Source: 2-12-FULL-60-19 sp041483675
GTDB lineage: Bacteria > Desulfobacterota > Binatia > UBA9968
Assembly: GCA_041483675.1 (NCBI GenBank)
Contig: JBGPGE010000008.1
Coordinates: 1-64,000, forward strand
Direction of reading: 5' to 3'
Length of the DNA: 64,000 bases
Both the position numbers and the translations under genes were made by a program. The notes below the pieces were generated by a model. That model made no database searches, was not told the DNA's origin, and was given only the letters and a program-made list of their open reading frames with translations. Position 1 is the first letter of the stretch, and each line of letters begins with the position of its first letter. Positions 38,724 through 47,863 of this stretch are shown one piece after another.

Positions 38724-39764
38724 CTACTGCCTTCTGCCTACTGCCTCTCTGTAGACTCTCTCATACCCGTCCAACATCCGCTCCACCGAAAATTTTTCCT
38801 CTACCCACGCGCGGCAGCGCCGGCGATCGAGCTTGTCGATCGTGCGCAAGGCGTCGATCATCTCGTCTTCAGTTCGCGTGAGATAACCCGTCTCGCCGTC
38901 TTCGATCAGCTCGGGCATCGAGCCTCGCGCATAAGCCAGCACCGGCGCGCCGGCAGCCATCGACTCGACGACCGCCATCCCGAACGGCTCGTCCCACTGA
39001 AGCGGGAAGAGAAAACCTCTGGCGCGGCTCATGACCGCCAGCAGGTCACGGCGCGGCAGCCGCTCGATGTGTTTGATCCTGACGCCGTCGATGTGCGGCT
39101 TCACTTCCTTTTCAAAATAGGCCTCGCTCCATGGAAGATGCGAGGTGACGTGGCCGACGATCAGGAGAGGGACATCGGCTTTTTCAGCGATTGAAATCGC
39201 CTCCGCGATCCCCTTGCCCGGCGTCATCCGCCCGACGATCAGGAAAAACTCCTCCGGCTTTCCGCCGAACGGAATTCGATCGAGATCGACGCCGTTGTAA
39301 ACCACCGGCAACGACTCGTCGCCCAAACTTTTCGCCTGCGCCCGGCTGACGCAGACCGGCCGGCAGTTGCGGAACGTCGCGCGGTAGTAGTCGTGCAATT
39401 CCTTTTCGATGTAGGCGTAGGTGACGAGGGTCGGCGTTTCGGTGAAGTTCGAGAAGTAGGGCGCGAGGGTCGGCCAGTGGGCATGGATCAGATCGAAGCG
39501 GTCCGCCTGGCGGTAGAGATTGAACGTGTTCCGTGTCTCGAATTCTTTTTCGAGGTAGACTGTGCTCTCAGGATCGTCCAGGCTCGCGACCGGCAGGACC
39601 GATTGCACCGGACAGTCCACTTGGGAATCGCCGGAGGCGAACAGCTCGACCCGATGGCCGCGCCGCGTCAACCCTTGGCAGAGATCGTGGACGATCCATT
39701 CCGTCCCGCCGTGGCTTTTCGGCGGGATCGACAGGTAGACGCTCGATATCTGCGCGATTTTCAT
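38724..39764 (-). CDS. Glycosyltransferase family 4
   Basis: The 346-residue protein has the GT-B fold. The N-terminal domain begins MKIAQISSVYLSIPPKSHGG and has the TEWIVHDLCQGLTRRGHRV motif; the C-terminal domain has FFLIVGRMTPGKGIAEAISI and the donor-binding E-x7-E motif in PFGMAVVESMAAGAPVLAYA. It transfers a sugar from an NDP-sugar to an unknown acceptor in the cytoplasm. It stands alone in its unit, upstream of signalling genes. The ATG at 39764 is chosen because the conserved fold begins there. Confidence 0.9.
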   Translation of the reverse strand: MKIAQISSVYLSIPPKSHGGTEWIVHDLCQGLTRRGHRVELFASGDSQVDCPVQSVLPVASLDDPESTVYLEKEFETRNTFNLYRQADRFDLIHAHWPTLAPYFSNFTETPTLVTYAYIEKELHDYYRATFRNCRPVCVSRAQAKSLGDESLPVVYNGVDLDRIPFGGKPEEFFLIVGRMTPGKGIAEAISIAEKADVPLLIVGHVTSHLPWSEAYFEKEVKPHIDGVRIKHIERLPRRDLLAVMSRARGFLFPLQWDEPFGMAVVESMAAGAPVLAYARGSMPELIEDGETGYLTRTEDEMIDALRTIDKLDRRRCRAWVEEKFSVERMLDGYERVYREAVGRRQ

Positions 39765-39868
39765 CGCAGCTAGAAATATTACAGGCGCGGCGAGGCCGCA
39801 AGGCACCCTTTCATAAGGCCGTCGAATCGCGTAGAATTGTGTTCACTCCTCGTTAGTTTCTCCGATTT

Positions 39869-41026
39869 ATGAATTTCTGGCTGAACATACCAAAGCCCAT
39901 CATCGGCCTGTCGCCGATGGACGGCGTCACCGACGCCTCCTTTCGTTTTATCGCGGCGAAACACGGCGGCCCCGACGTTACGCTGACCGAGTTCGTCAAT
40001 GTGGAAACCGCTGTCTTCGCGCCCCACACGTTGCTCAAAGACCTCACTTATTCCGAGATCGAGCGCCCGGTCGTAGCGCAGATCTACGGCCACACGCCGG
40101 AGCTGTTCTACACGGTCGCGCACATCGTCTGCGAGTTGGGCTTCGACGGTCTCGATATCAACATGGGCTGCCCCGCGAAAAAAGTTGCGGCCAGCGGGAG
40201 CGGCGCGGCACTGATCCTCAACCCGGAGTTGGCCCGCGAGATTATCCGCAGCGCAGCTCAAGGCATCCGGCACTGGCTCGAAGGACAAACTTTGTCGGAC
40301 CTGAAGATCGACCCGGAGTTCATTCGACAAATCGGAGCGGTGAATCGGTTGAGGAGCGGACCGGATACGCCTGCCTCGCGCCGTCTCATCCCCGTATCGG
40401 TGAAGACCCGGCTCGGTTACGACCGCGTCGTCATCGACGAGTGGATTCAAACCCTGTTGGAAGAAAATCCGGCGGCCATCTCGCTCCACGGCCGCACGCT
40501 GAGCCAGGGCTACAAGGGAAGCTCCGATTGGGCCGCGATCGCCCGCGCCGTCGAGATCGCGAAAAATTCGCCGACGTTGATCCTCGGCAATGGCGATCTC
40601 AAAGACATGGACGACGTCCGCCGCCGCGTGCGCGAGACCGGCGTCGACGGCGTGCTCCTCGGCCGCGCCGCCCAGGGGAATCCCTGGATTTTTCGGGCCA
40701 AGGAGCAGGTCAAGGAGGCGCTGCGCTTGAACGCCGGCGCGTTCATTCCTCACGCTCCCATCAGCCTGGAGGAGCGCTTTGCGGTGATGCTGGAGCATGG
40801 CAATCGTTTCGCGAGATATGGGAACGCTTCATCGTTTGTCGGCATGCGAAAACACCTGGCCTGGTATTGCAAATCTTCTCCCGGGGCGGCGGCGCTCCGA
40901 GCGCAAATGGTCCAGGTCAACAACGTCGGCGAAGTCGTCGAGCGTTTGCGAAGCTACACAGCCAGGCTCGTGCAGTTGGTTGACAAAGACTCATCTGCTG
41001 ACAGCTTGGCGCAGGCAAGCCTATAA
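39869..41026 (+). CDS. dus: tRNA-dihydrouridine synthase
   Basis: This FMN enzyme reduces uridines in the tRNA D-loop. The 385-residue TIM barrel starts IIGLSPMDGVTDASFRFIA and has the catalytic cysteine in GLDINMGCPAKKVAASGSG (about residue 101). FMN/phosphate contacts are seen in PVSVKTRLGYD, ISLHGRTLSQGYKG and DGVLLGRAAQGNPWIF. An extra stretch of about 40 residues (about 125-165) lies between the active-site loop and the KTRLG strand, which is longer than in typical DusB. Which uridine is modified cannot be told. Confidence 0.93.
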   Translation: MNFWLNIPKPIIGLSPMDGVTDASFRFIAAKHGGPDVTLTEFVNVETAVFAPHTLLKDLTYSEIERPVVAQIYGHTPELFYTVAHIVCELGFDGLDINMGCPAKKVAASGSGAALILNPELAREIIRSAAQGIRHWLEGQTLSDLKIDPEFIRQIGAVNRLRSGPDTPASRRLIPVSVKTRLGYDRVVIDEWIQTLLEENPAAISLHGRTLSQGYKGSSDWAAIARAVEIAKNSPTLILGNGDLKDMDDVRRRVRETGVDGVLLGRAAQGNPWIFRAKEQVKEALRLNAGAFIPHAPISLEERFAVMLEHGNRFARYGNASSFVGMRKHLAWYCKSSPGAAALRAQMVQVNNVGEVVERLRSYTARLVQLVDKDSSADSLAQASL

Positions 41027-41034
41027 GACCAGTC

Positions 41035-41120
41035 GTCATGCCCGCGTAAGCGGGCATCCAGCGCAGTCGCGGGAAGGGTGAAAGACGGAAAGACTGGATT
41101 CCCGCGTGCGCGGGAATGAC
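41035..41120. repeat. REP-like inverted repeat
   Basis: GTCATGCCCGCGTAAGCGGG (41035-41054) faces ATTCCCGCGTGCGCGGGAATGAC at its right end, with internal GAAAGACGGAAAGA. It belongs to the same class as 10047-10202. The first Maf start codon falls in its right end. Confidence 0.65.
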
Positions 41121-41796
41121 GGAAAGGAAGAACGCGTCTATCTTGAGCCAACGGAAGTTACACTCGATACGACTCATACTGGCCTCCACCTCCCCCCGCC
41201 GCCGTGAGATTCTAGCCCTTCTCGGCCTGCCGTTCGAAGTGATCGCTCCGGGATTCGATGAGGTCCCGTCGGCGGGTCGCCCCGTTGAAGAGGAAGTTCT
41301 CGAGTTCGCCGCGGGGAAGGCCGCATCCGTCGCGAAGGATAGTCCTGAAACCATCGTCATCGGCAGCGATACGATGATCCTGATAGACGAAAACAAAAAG
41401 CTCGGCAAGCCCGACGGGATCGAGGACGCAAGACAAATGCTTCTAGCCCTCTCGGGCAAGGTCCACCGGATCTTCACCAGCGTGGCGATCGTCGACGGCT
41501 CCGGCGGGCCGGGCCTCAGGCTTGTGGAAAAAGTTTCCGTGAAGATGCGCGCGTATGCGGCAGAAGAGATCGAGGACTATCTCGCTTGCGGCGAATCGCT
41601 CGACAAAGCGGGCGCCTATTCGATCCAGGGCCGCGGTCGCGCGCTCATCGAATCGATCGACGGCGATTACCTTGCGGCGGTCGGCCTGCCGCTGGCGCCG
41701 ATCGCCGGCTATTTACGAAGCCGCGGCATTTGCGTTCCGTCGAGCGTCGAAAAACTCTACGCCAATAAATCGTTCCTGAACTGGCGGAGCTTCTAG
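41116..41796 (+). CDS. maf: Maf-family nucleotide pyrophosphatase
   Basis: Maf proteins hydrolyse non-standard or canonical NTPs (dTTP, UTP, m7GTP or others). The 226-residue protein has the signature LILASTSPRRREILALLGL, the acidic residue in ETIVIGSDTMILIDENK, and KAGAYSIQGRGRALIESIDG near the C-terminus. The first in-frame ATG (41116) lies in the REP repeat; a TTG at 41143 would remove nine residues and still leave the whole domain, so the true start is uncertain. Confidence 0.9.
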   Translation: MTERKNASILSQRKLHSIRLILASTSPRRREILALLGLPFEVIAPGFDEVPSAGRPVEEEVLEFAAGKAASVAKDSPETIVIGSDTMILIDENKKLGKPDGIEDARQMLLALSGKVHRIFTSVAIVDGSGGPGLRLVEKVSVKMRAYAAEEIEDYLACGESLDKAGAYSIQGRGRALIESIDGDYLAAVGLPLAPIAGYLRSRGICVPSSVEKLYANKSFLNWRSF

Positions 41797-41822
41797 CAGG
41801 TTCTGAAAAAACCCTCCGTCCG

Positions 41823-41858
41823 CCCTTCGACAAGCCTGTCCTGAGCGAAGTCGAAGGG
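41823..41858. repeat. REP-like repeat unit
   Basis: CCCTTCGACAAGCCTGTCCT followed by GAGCGAAGTCGAAGGG forms an inverted repeat between the maf and uup genes. Confidence 0.55.
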
Positions 41859-41900
41859 TCGAAGCATGAAAAACTATTTTTAACAGCCTGCTGGTAATCT

Positions 41901-43817
41901 ATGCCGCCTTTGCTTCGCTTAGATAACGTCTCTCTGGCCTACGGCCACCTGCCGCTGCTCGCCCACGTGGATTTTCAGATCGAGGCGGGCGAACGCGTCT
42001 GCCTGGTCGGCCGCAACGGGACCGGCAAATCCACTCTGTTTCGCGTCATCACCGGAGCGGCGCTGCCTGACGAGGGCGAGGTCTGGCGTGAGGAGACGCT
42101 CCGCGTCGCGCATCTCGAACAGGAAGTCCCGCCGGATACGGAACAGACGGTGTTCGACGTGGTCGCCGCCGGGCTGGGCGAATTGGGCGCGCTGCTGGCG
42201 GAGTATCACCACGTCACGCATCAGGCCGCCGTGGCCGAGGCCGCGTCTCTGGACCGCATGGCCGCTCTGCACGCGCGCATCGACGCGCTCGACGGCTGGG
42301 ACATCGGCCAAAAGGTCGAGACCGTGCTGACGCGGTTGAATCTGCCCGCGGACAAGCCGCTCGCCGGCTGCTCCGGCGGGACCCGGAGACAAGTCATGCT
42401 CGCGCGGACCCTGGTGAGCGATCCCGATCTGTTATTGTTGGACGAGCCGACCAACCATCTCGACATCGCCGCCATCACCTGGCTCGAAGATTTTTTGCTG
42501 GCCTATCGTGGCGCGCTGATCTTCATCACCCACGACCGCACGCTCGTAAGACATCTGGCAACCCGCATCGTCGACCTCGACCGGGGAAGGTTGAGCTCTT
42601 TTCCCGGCGACTTCGATACCTACCTCACCCGGAAAGAGGAAATGCTGGAGATCGAAGCTCGCGCGGCGGCCAAGTTCGATAAGCGGCTGGCGGAGGAAGA
42701 GGCGTGGATTCGCCGGGGGATCAAGGCGCGGCGCACGCGCAACGAAGGGCGGGTCAGGGCGTTACAGGCGATGCGAAGCGAGCGCAGCCAGCGCCTCGCG
42801 GCGCAGGGCAAGGCCGGCTTCAAGATCGACGCCGGAGATTTATCCGGCAAGCTGGTGGTCGATCTGCGCCACGTCAGTTTTCGCTACGGCGACAACCTGA
42901 TTATCCACGATCTGTCGACGGGCATTCTCCGCGGCGACCGGGTCGGCATCATCGGCCCCAACGGCTCCGGCAAGAGCACGCTGCTGCGGTTGATTCTCGG
43001 CGATCTTGCGCCGACCGGCGGGCAGGTGGTGACGGGCACGCGGCTCAGGGTCGCCTACTTCGACCAGCACCGCGGACGGCTGGACCCCGAAAAGACGGTG
43101 CGCGAGAATCTGAGCGACTCCAACTACATCACCGTCAGGGGCCGCTCGCGCCACGTCATCGGTTATCTCAAAGATTTTCTGTTTCCGCCGGAGCGCATCG
43201 ACTCGCCGGTGAAGGCGCTGTCCGGCGGGGAGCGCAATCGTCTGCTGCTGGCGAAGATCTTCACCCGCTCCGTGAACCTGATGGTCCTCGACGAGCCGAC
43301 CAACGATCTCGACGTCGATACGCTGGAGTTATTGGAAGATCTGCTGGCGGACTACAAAGGAACGCTGTTGCTGGTGAGCCACGACCGGACCTTTCTCGAT
43401 AACGTCGTGACGAGCACGCTGGTGTTCGAGGGCGACGGCAAGGTCGGGGAATACGTCGGCGGGTACGAAGATTGGGCGCGCTATCGACGGCTCGCCGCCG
43501 CCGAACGGGCCGAGCCGCCGAAACGCGCGACGGCCACGTCCTCAGCCGCCGCAACGGACGAGAAGCGCGACAGCAAACCCCGCAAGCTCTCCTACAAAGA
43601 ACAGCGCGAGCTGGCGGCGCTGCCCGCAAAGATCGAATCGCTGGAGGCCGAGCAGTCCGAGCTGCGCGCGGCGATGAACGACGCCGACTTTTACCGCCAG
43701 CCGCGCAACAAGATCGCCGCTGCCACGGATCGCCTGGAGACCGTTGCGCGGGAACTCGAAGCCTGCTACGCCCGTTGGCAAGCTTTGGATTCGCAGGCCA
43801 ACGCCGGGAGTAGTTAA
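41901..43817 (+). CDS. uup: ABC-F family ATPase (Uup-like)
   Basis: A 638-residue protein with two ABC ATPase domains and no membrane segments. Walker A motifs are VGRNGTGKSTLFRV (about residue 36) and IGPNGSGKSTLLRL (about 350); signatures are CSGGTRRQVMLAR and LSGGERNRLLLAK; Walker B boxes are LLLDEPTNHLD and MVLDEPTNDLD. The linker between domains is the ABC-F type, and the C-terminal coiled coil (about 570-630, LPAKIESLEAEQSELRAAMN) is the DNA/ribosome-binding tail of Uup. ABC-F proteins act on ribosomes; the first signature has CSGGT in place of LSGGE. Confidence 0.93.
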   Translation: MPPLLRLDNVSLAYGHLPLLAHVDFQIEAGERVCLVGRNGTGKSTLFRVITGAALPDEGEVWREETLRVAHLEQEVPPDTEQTVFDVVAAGLGELGALLAEYHHVTHQAAVAEAASLDRMAALHARIDALDGWDIGQKVETVLTRLNLPADKPLAGCSGGTRRQVMLARTLVSDPDLLLLDEPTNHLDIAAITWLEDFLLAYRGALIFITHDRTLVRHLATRIVDLDRGRLSSFPGDFDTYLTRKEEMLEIEARAAAKFDKRLAEEEAWIRRGIKARRTRNEGRVRALQAMRSERSQRLAAQGKAGFKIDAGDLSGKLVVDLRHVSFRYGDNLIIHDLSTGILRGDRVGIIGPNGSGKSTLLRLILGDLAPTGGQVVTGTRLRVAYFDQHRGRLDPEKTVRENLSDSNYITVRGRSRHVIGYLKDFLFPPERIDSPVKALSGGERNRLLLAKIFTRSVNLMVLDEPTNDLDVDTLELLEDLLADYKGTLLLVSHDRTFLDNVVTSTLVFEGDGKVGEYVGGYEDWARYRRLAAAERAEPPKRATATSSAAATDEKRDSKPRKLSYKEQRELAALPAKIESLEAEQSELRAAMNDADFYRQPRNKIAAATDRLETVARELEACYARWQALDSQANAGSS

Positions 43818-43862
43818 TCTGCGCGACTTTTATCGAAGAGGGTCACCGCTGAGTTCGGAGTC

Positions 43863-44270
43863 TCAAACAACCTCGGTGACAATTTCCTCCGGTGTCGAGA
43901 CAGTGATTATATTCTGTCTGAAGTGCTTCTTATTTCGAGTCACAATCCGCTCCACGGCGGCAATCCTGGCACACTGGAACTGGATGGCATCCTCAAAGTC
44001 GGGGAGGCTGCTATCGTAGGCGGCCTCTAAAGTGTCTTCGCTTATCGGAACGATTGTAAACGAGGCGAGAGTTTCCCGCACGGTTTTCCGCGACAGCGGC
44101 TCATTGAGAGTGCGCCTTCCGAAGAAGTAAAGGATCGGCGGCGTTAAAGCAGAGACATAACCATCTAATTTCCCAGTCCGCACATAGCTGACGACCGCCA
44201 GGCTCGCCTCCCAACCCGTCCGCTGCCGGTAAATATCCTCGAAGATGTTGATGTCAACCAGGATCTTCAC
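43863..44270 (-). CDS. PIN-domain toxin-like ribonuclease
   Basis: The 135-residue protein starts MKILVDINIFEDIYRQRTGW, with the first PIN aspartate (VDIN), and ends with the acidic cluster LPDFEDAIQFQCARIAAVER and IVTRNKKHF, typical of VapC-like PIN_3 proteins. Four conserved acidic residues should hold the metal ions for RNA cleavage. The start overlaps the stop of the upstream 83-residue gene by four bases (ATGA), the layout of a toxin-antitoxin pair. Confidence 0.85.
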   Translation of the reverse strand: MKILVDINIFEDIYRQRTGWEASLAVVSYVRTGKLDGYVSALTPPILYFFGRRTLNEPLSRKTVRETLASFTIVPISEDTLEAAYDSSLPDFEDAIQFQCARIAAVERIVTRNKKHFRQNIITVSTPEEIVTEVV

Positions 44271-44518
44271 TTCGATTCATAGAAAACATCGATTGCGTCG
44301 CGGAGGGCCTGTTTCTCCCGGCGGAGACTCAAGGGTGGATCGATACCGACGCATTTGAGCAACTCCGGATCTACGCGAAGCGCCGGAAATTTTCTTTTAA
44401 GAGCCTCTTCCGGTGGCGCCTTTTTCGCTTTCTTTAGACCTGCGGCGCTTTTCTCGACCAACCTAAGCCGCCGTTTGATCTCTTGTATCTCCTTGATGAG
44501 CTCTTTGCGGTTTTTCAT
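44267..44518 (-). CDS. Putative antitoxin of the PIN pair
   Basis: An 83-residue highly charged protein (MKNRKELIKEIQEIKRRLRL) with a predicted N-terminal coiled coil and a C-terminal segment SLRREKQALRDAIDVFYESK that could bind the toxin. No standard DNA-binding fold (MazE, RHH, Phd) is obvious. Its identity as antitoxin rests on size and four-base overlap with the PIN gene. Confidence 0.65.
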   Translation of the reverse strand: MKNRKELIKEIQEIKRRLRLVEKSAAGLKKAKKAPPEEALKRKFPALRVDPELLKCVGIDPPLSLRREKQALRDAIDVFYESK

Positions 44519-44641
44519 ACTCCCTCTGCCAACCTATTGTAAACTAGATCAGCGAAAAGATCACCTTATCGTACCATCGAACAATAGAAGCTGAATATCG
44601 CCGCGACATTCACAGAACAGAGACAGTACTGTCCAAGCGGC

Positions 44642-45676
44642 TCACTTCATCAGCCCCACGCTCTTTAAGAACCCTGCCTTCTCCAGACGATCGACGAAGG
44701 AGTTATCGAAGAACTCTTTCGGGTCTGAATTTTTGGCTTGCGGGAATTCCTTTTCGTCCATGTAGGCGAACTGCGCCTGGATCGCCTCGCCGCGCACGTG
44801 GAGATTCATCTCCCAATAGGGCGCGAACGCCTCATAGGTGCCGTCCACGGTCGGGGCGTCGTCTATCTTGGCGTATTTGGCGATGGCTTTTTTAGCGATC
44901 TCCGGCTGCTTCCTGGACAACACCACCGCTTCGGCCATCGCTTTTAAAAAGGCGTAAATCGTATTCGGGTTGCTCTTGAGATATTTCTCGGTGGTTCCGT
45001 AGGTCACCTGCAAACCCGGGATATTCAACTTGCCGATATCCACCAGCAGGTTGAGTCCGGCCTCTTTCGCTTTCAGCGTATTGGGGGCGGAGAGCGTGCC
45101 GGCGGAGGTCTTGCCGCCGATGATCGCGCTCAAAATGGCCGGCACGCTTTGCGCATAGAGAATCTGAACGTCTTTGTCCGGCGTCAGGCCGTTTTTCTTG
45201 AGCGCCTCGCGCGTCGCCGTGTCGAGCGCGGCGCGCGGGGTGCTCACGGCCACGGTCTTCCCTTTGAGCTGCTGGACGGCGCCGATCTCCTTGGCGCCCC
45301 ACATCTGAAAGACCAGTTGCTGCATCGTGCCGCCGAAGTATTTGACCTCGCCGCCTCTCATGCGCGCGTTGATGAGGTCGGGGCCGTTGGTATAAAAATC
45401 GGCCTCGCCCGAAATCACCGCCTGAGCGGACACCTGCGGGGTCAGGAGCTGGAGCTTGGCGTTCAGCCCATATTTCTTGAACAGCCCGGCGTCGGCGGCC
45501 ACCCAGATCGGCGTGAAGGCGCCGCTGGGCTGGGCGTAAGTCACAACGATATCTGTTTTTTCCGGTTTGCCGCCGACCTCGTTCTGGCCGAAGCTCGCCG
45601 AGGCAAAGAGCGCTAACGTCAGTCCGAGGACCGTCGCTAAAACGCTCTCACGTGAAATTATACGTCGCGCAAACAT
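44642..45676 (-). CDS. NMT1/SsuA-type ABC transporter substrate-binding protein
   Basis: A 344-residue periplasmic binding protein. The signal peptide covers about residues 1-30 (VLATVLGLTLALFASASFGQ). The mature part has IVVTYAQPSGAFTPIWVAAD and AGLFKKYGLNAKLQLL, the NitT/TauT/NMT1 pattern, and VQQLKGKTVAVSTPRAALDT. ATG 45676 with GGAGG seven bases upstream is preferred. No permease or ATPase gene is adjacent, so it is an orphan or works with a remote transporter; a riboflavin/thiamine-precursor, sulfonate or aromatic ligand cannot be distinguished. Confidence 0.9.
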   Translation of the reverse strand: MFARRIISRESVLATVLGLTLALFASASFGQNEVGGKPEKTDIVVTYAQPSGAFTPIWVAADAGLFKKYGLNAKLQLLTPQVSAQAVISGEADFYTNGPDLINARMRGGEVKYFGGTMQQLVFQMWGAKEIGAVQQLKGKTVAVSTPRAALDTATREALKKNGLTPDKDVQILYAQSVPAILSAIIGGKTSAGTLSAPNTLKAKEAGLNLLVDIGKLNIPGLQVTYGTTEKYLKSNPNTIYAFLKAMAEAVVLSRKQPEIAKKAIAKYAKIDDAPTVDGTYEAFAPYWEMNLHVRGEAIQAQFAYMDEKEFPQAKNSDPKEFFDNSFVDRLEKAGFLKSVGLMK

Positions 45677-45705
45677 TGGAGTTCCTCCTTTCATGGCACG
45701 CCTGT

Positions 45706-47490
45706 CTATAACACGGAGGCCCTGGTATCCACCAGTCTCAGCTCCACGGACTTGGTCCCGTTCCACTCGTTCTCGCTCAGCCGATAAACCAGATCACACC
45801 TGGCGCCGGGCGCGAGCTTCGGAGCAGGCTGCTGACCGGGATCGCCGGTCGAGCCACGACGATCGTCGAACATCACTGCATCGAAGCTCCGGCTCCCCTG
45901 CCTGAGCTTCACACGGGTCCCGCCGTTGAAGTCGCGCCGCGCCGTTACTTCAACCGCGCGGGTCAGAAAAAGCGGCTCCGGATTGCCGACGCCGAACGGC
46001 CGCAGCCCGTCCAGCTCGCGCATTAAAGGAAACCCCATCGCCGAAAATTCCAGCTCGGCATCTATCTCCAGCGCCGGGATGAGATCCTCGGCGCGGAGGC
46101 CGGCCCGCGCGACCGCTTCGAAGCGATCCCTGAACAGCGGAAACTTTTCCTCGCGAATCGTCAATCCCGCCGCGTATTCGTGGCCGCCGTACTTTTCCAG
46201 CAGGTCGGCGCAGCGGACGAAGCCTTCGACCAGGTGAAATCCGCGAATGCTCCGCGCCGAGCCCTTGCCCTCCCCGGCGCGAAATCCCACCACGACCGTC
46301 GGACGATAAAAGCGTTCGGTCAAGCGCGAGGCGACGATGCCGAGCACGCCCGGATGCCAGCCCTCTTGGCCGACGACGACGGAGTAGCGATCTTGCAGAA
46401 AGCCATCGCCGTGGCAGGTTGACAGCGCTTCGGCCAGCACGCGCGCCTCCATCTCCTGCCGCTCGCGGTTGTCGGCATCCAGTTCTTCGGCGATCCTCAG
46501 CGCGACCTCCTCCGAATCGGTCGTAAGCATTTCGACGACCTTAAGCCCCGCGTCCATCCGGCCGGCGGCGTTGATGCGCGGCCCAAGCCGAAACGCGACC
46601 TGTCCCACGCCGATCTCCCCGGGAGCGATCCCCGCCACGCGCTTGAGCGCCAGGATGCCGGGACGCGTCGAGCCGCCGAGTTCCACCAGCCCGCGCCGGA
46701 CCAGCACCCGGTTGACTCCGCGTAGCGGCACCATGTCGGCGATCGTGCCGAGCGTGACGATATCGAGACAGCGGCGGACATCGGGCACCCCGTAAAGGGG
46801 CGAGGCCCCCACGGGGCTTTTCGCCCCACCGTCGCCGAACCAGCCGCTGTCGCGCAGTTTCGCTCTGAGCGCCATGACAAGATAGAACGCCAGCCCGGCG
46901 CCGCATAGGCCCTTGTCGGGAAAGCGGCAATCTGTGCGGTGAGGATTGATAATCGCGACGGCGGGCGGGAGCCTCGCAGGCAGCTCATGGTGATCGACGA
47001 CGATCGCGTCGATTCCCAGCTCCCGGGCGGCTTCGACTTCCTTGGCGTTCGAGATGCCGCAATCTACGGTTACGACGAGCCGCACTCCGCGCGCGGCCAG
47101 TTGTTTCATTCCCTCGACGTTCAGCCCGTAGCCTTCGTCGATCCGGTGGGGCACATAATAGCTCGCCCGCGCCCCGGCCTCTTTGAGAAACGACACAAGA
47201 GTCGCCGCGCCGGTCGTGCCATCGACGTCATAGTCTCCCCAGACGCAGATCTGCTCTTTGCCTTCCAGGGCGACGACGAGGCGCGCTACGGCTTCATCCA
47301 TGCCCGCCATGAGCGACGGGGACGGAAGATCGGAGCGCAGGCTCGAAGAGAGAAATTTCTCGGCGGTCGCAGGCTCGGTTAAGCCGCGGTTGACCAGCAG
47401 GCGGGCGATCAGAGGAGTGAGTTGAAGTTTTTGGGAGAGCAGCGAGACGAGAGCGTCATCCGCCTGTTTCACGATCCAGCGTTTGTCCAC
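45706..47490 (-). CDS. recJ: Single-stranded-DNA exonuclease RecJ
   Basis: RecJ degrades single-stranded DNA 5' to 3' in recombination and repair. The 594-residue protein has the DHH motifs: ICVWGDYDVDGTTGAATLV (about 82), VVTVDCGISNAKE, AIVVDHHELPARLP (about 165), GTIADMVPLRGVNR, then the DHHA1 motif KYGGHEYAAGLTIREEKF (about 450) and the OB-fold end. An insertion of about 20 residues (WFGDGGAKSPVGASPL) lies before the VPDVRRCLDIVTLG helix. The start is GTG 47490. It precedes the binding-protein gene on the same strand. Confidence 0.95.
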   Translation of the reverse strand: MDKRWIVKQADDALVSLLSQKLQLTPLIARLLVNRGLTEPATAEKFLSSSLRSDLPSPSLMAGMDEAVARLVVALEGKEQICVWGDYDVDGTTGAATLVSFLKEAGARASYYVPHRIDEGYGLNVEGMKQLAARGVRLVVTVDCGISNAKEVEAARELGIDAIVVDHHELPARLPPAVAIINPHRTDCRFPDKGLCGAGLAFYLVMALRAKLRDSGWFGDGGAKSPVGASPLYGVPDVRRCLDIVTLGTIADMVPLRGVNRVLVRRGLVELGGSTRPGILALKRVAGIAPGEIGVGQVAFRLGPRINAAGRMDAGLKVVEMLTTDSEEVALRIAEELDADNRERQEMEARVLAEALSTCHGDGFLQDRYSVVVGQEGWHPGVLGIVASRLTERFYRPTVVVGFRAGEGKGSARSIRGFHLVEGFVRCADLLEKYGGHEYAAGLTIREEKFPLFRDRFEAVARAGLRAEDLIPALEIDAELEFSAMGFPLMRELDGLRPFGVGNPEPLFLTRAVEVTARRDFNGGTRVKLRQGSRSFDAVMFDDRRGSTGDPGQQPAPKLAPGARCDLVYRLSENEWNGTKSVELRLVDTRASVL

Positions 47491-47616
47491 AGTTTTTAGT
47501 TTAAAGCGAAAGCGCGCCGGGTCTTCATCCGAAAACTAAAGACTGAGAACCAATCAATAACCCCGCAGCAAGGTGCTGGGCATCAAGAGGCCCTCGGATG
47601 ACTTTTCCCCAAGTTG

Positions 47617-47666
47617 TCATGGTTCGATCTTCCTCACCATGACCCTGAGTAAAGTCGAATGGGTCA
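47617..47666 (+). repeat. 50-bp dispersed repeat, copy 1
   Basis: TCATGGTTCGATCTTCCTCA, then CCATGACCCTGAGTAAAGTC and GAATGGGTCA. It is a direct repeat of 47719-47768 and an inverted repeat of 56028-56077. The gap 47491-47863 contains only these repeats, a GACCCCCG/CGGGGGTC hairpin near 47668-47694 and short CTGCGGGG/CCCGCAG repeats near 47825. Confidence 0.75.
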
Positions 47667-47718
47667 CCCCCGAATGTTTTAATCGGGGGTCCAGTCCGAA
47701 ATTCGCCTGGATTCCCGC

Positions 47719-47768
47719 TCATGGTTCGATCTTCCTCACCATGACCCTGAGCAACGTCGAATGGGTCA
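47719..47768 (+). repeat. 50-bp dispersed repeat, copy 2
   Basis: It differs from copy 1 at only a couple of bases (GAGCAACGTC for GAGTAAAGTC). It is framed by ATTCCCGC and GCGGGAATGACGG, so it sits inside a larger REP-like inverted repeat. Confidence 0.75.
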
Positions 47769-47863
47769 AAGCATGCGGGAATGACGGACTCTGGCAGTGC
47801 TACCAATCTCCACTACGCAGCAAGCTGCGGGGAATTGACCCGCAGGAGATTAAAAACTCGCGT

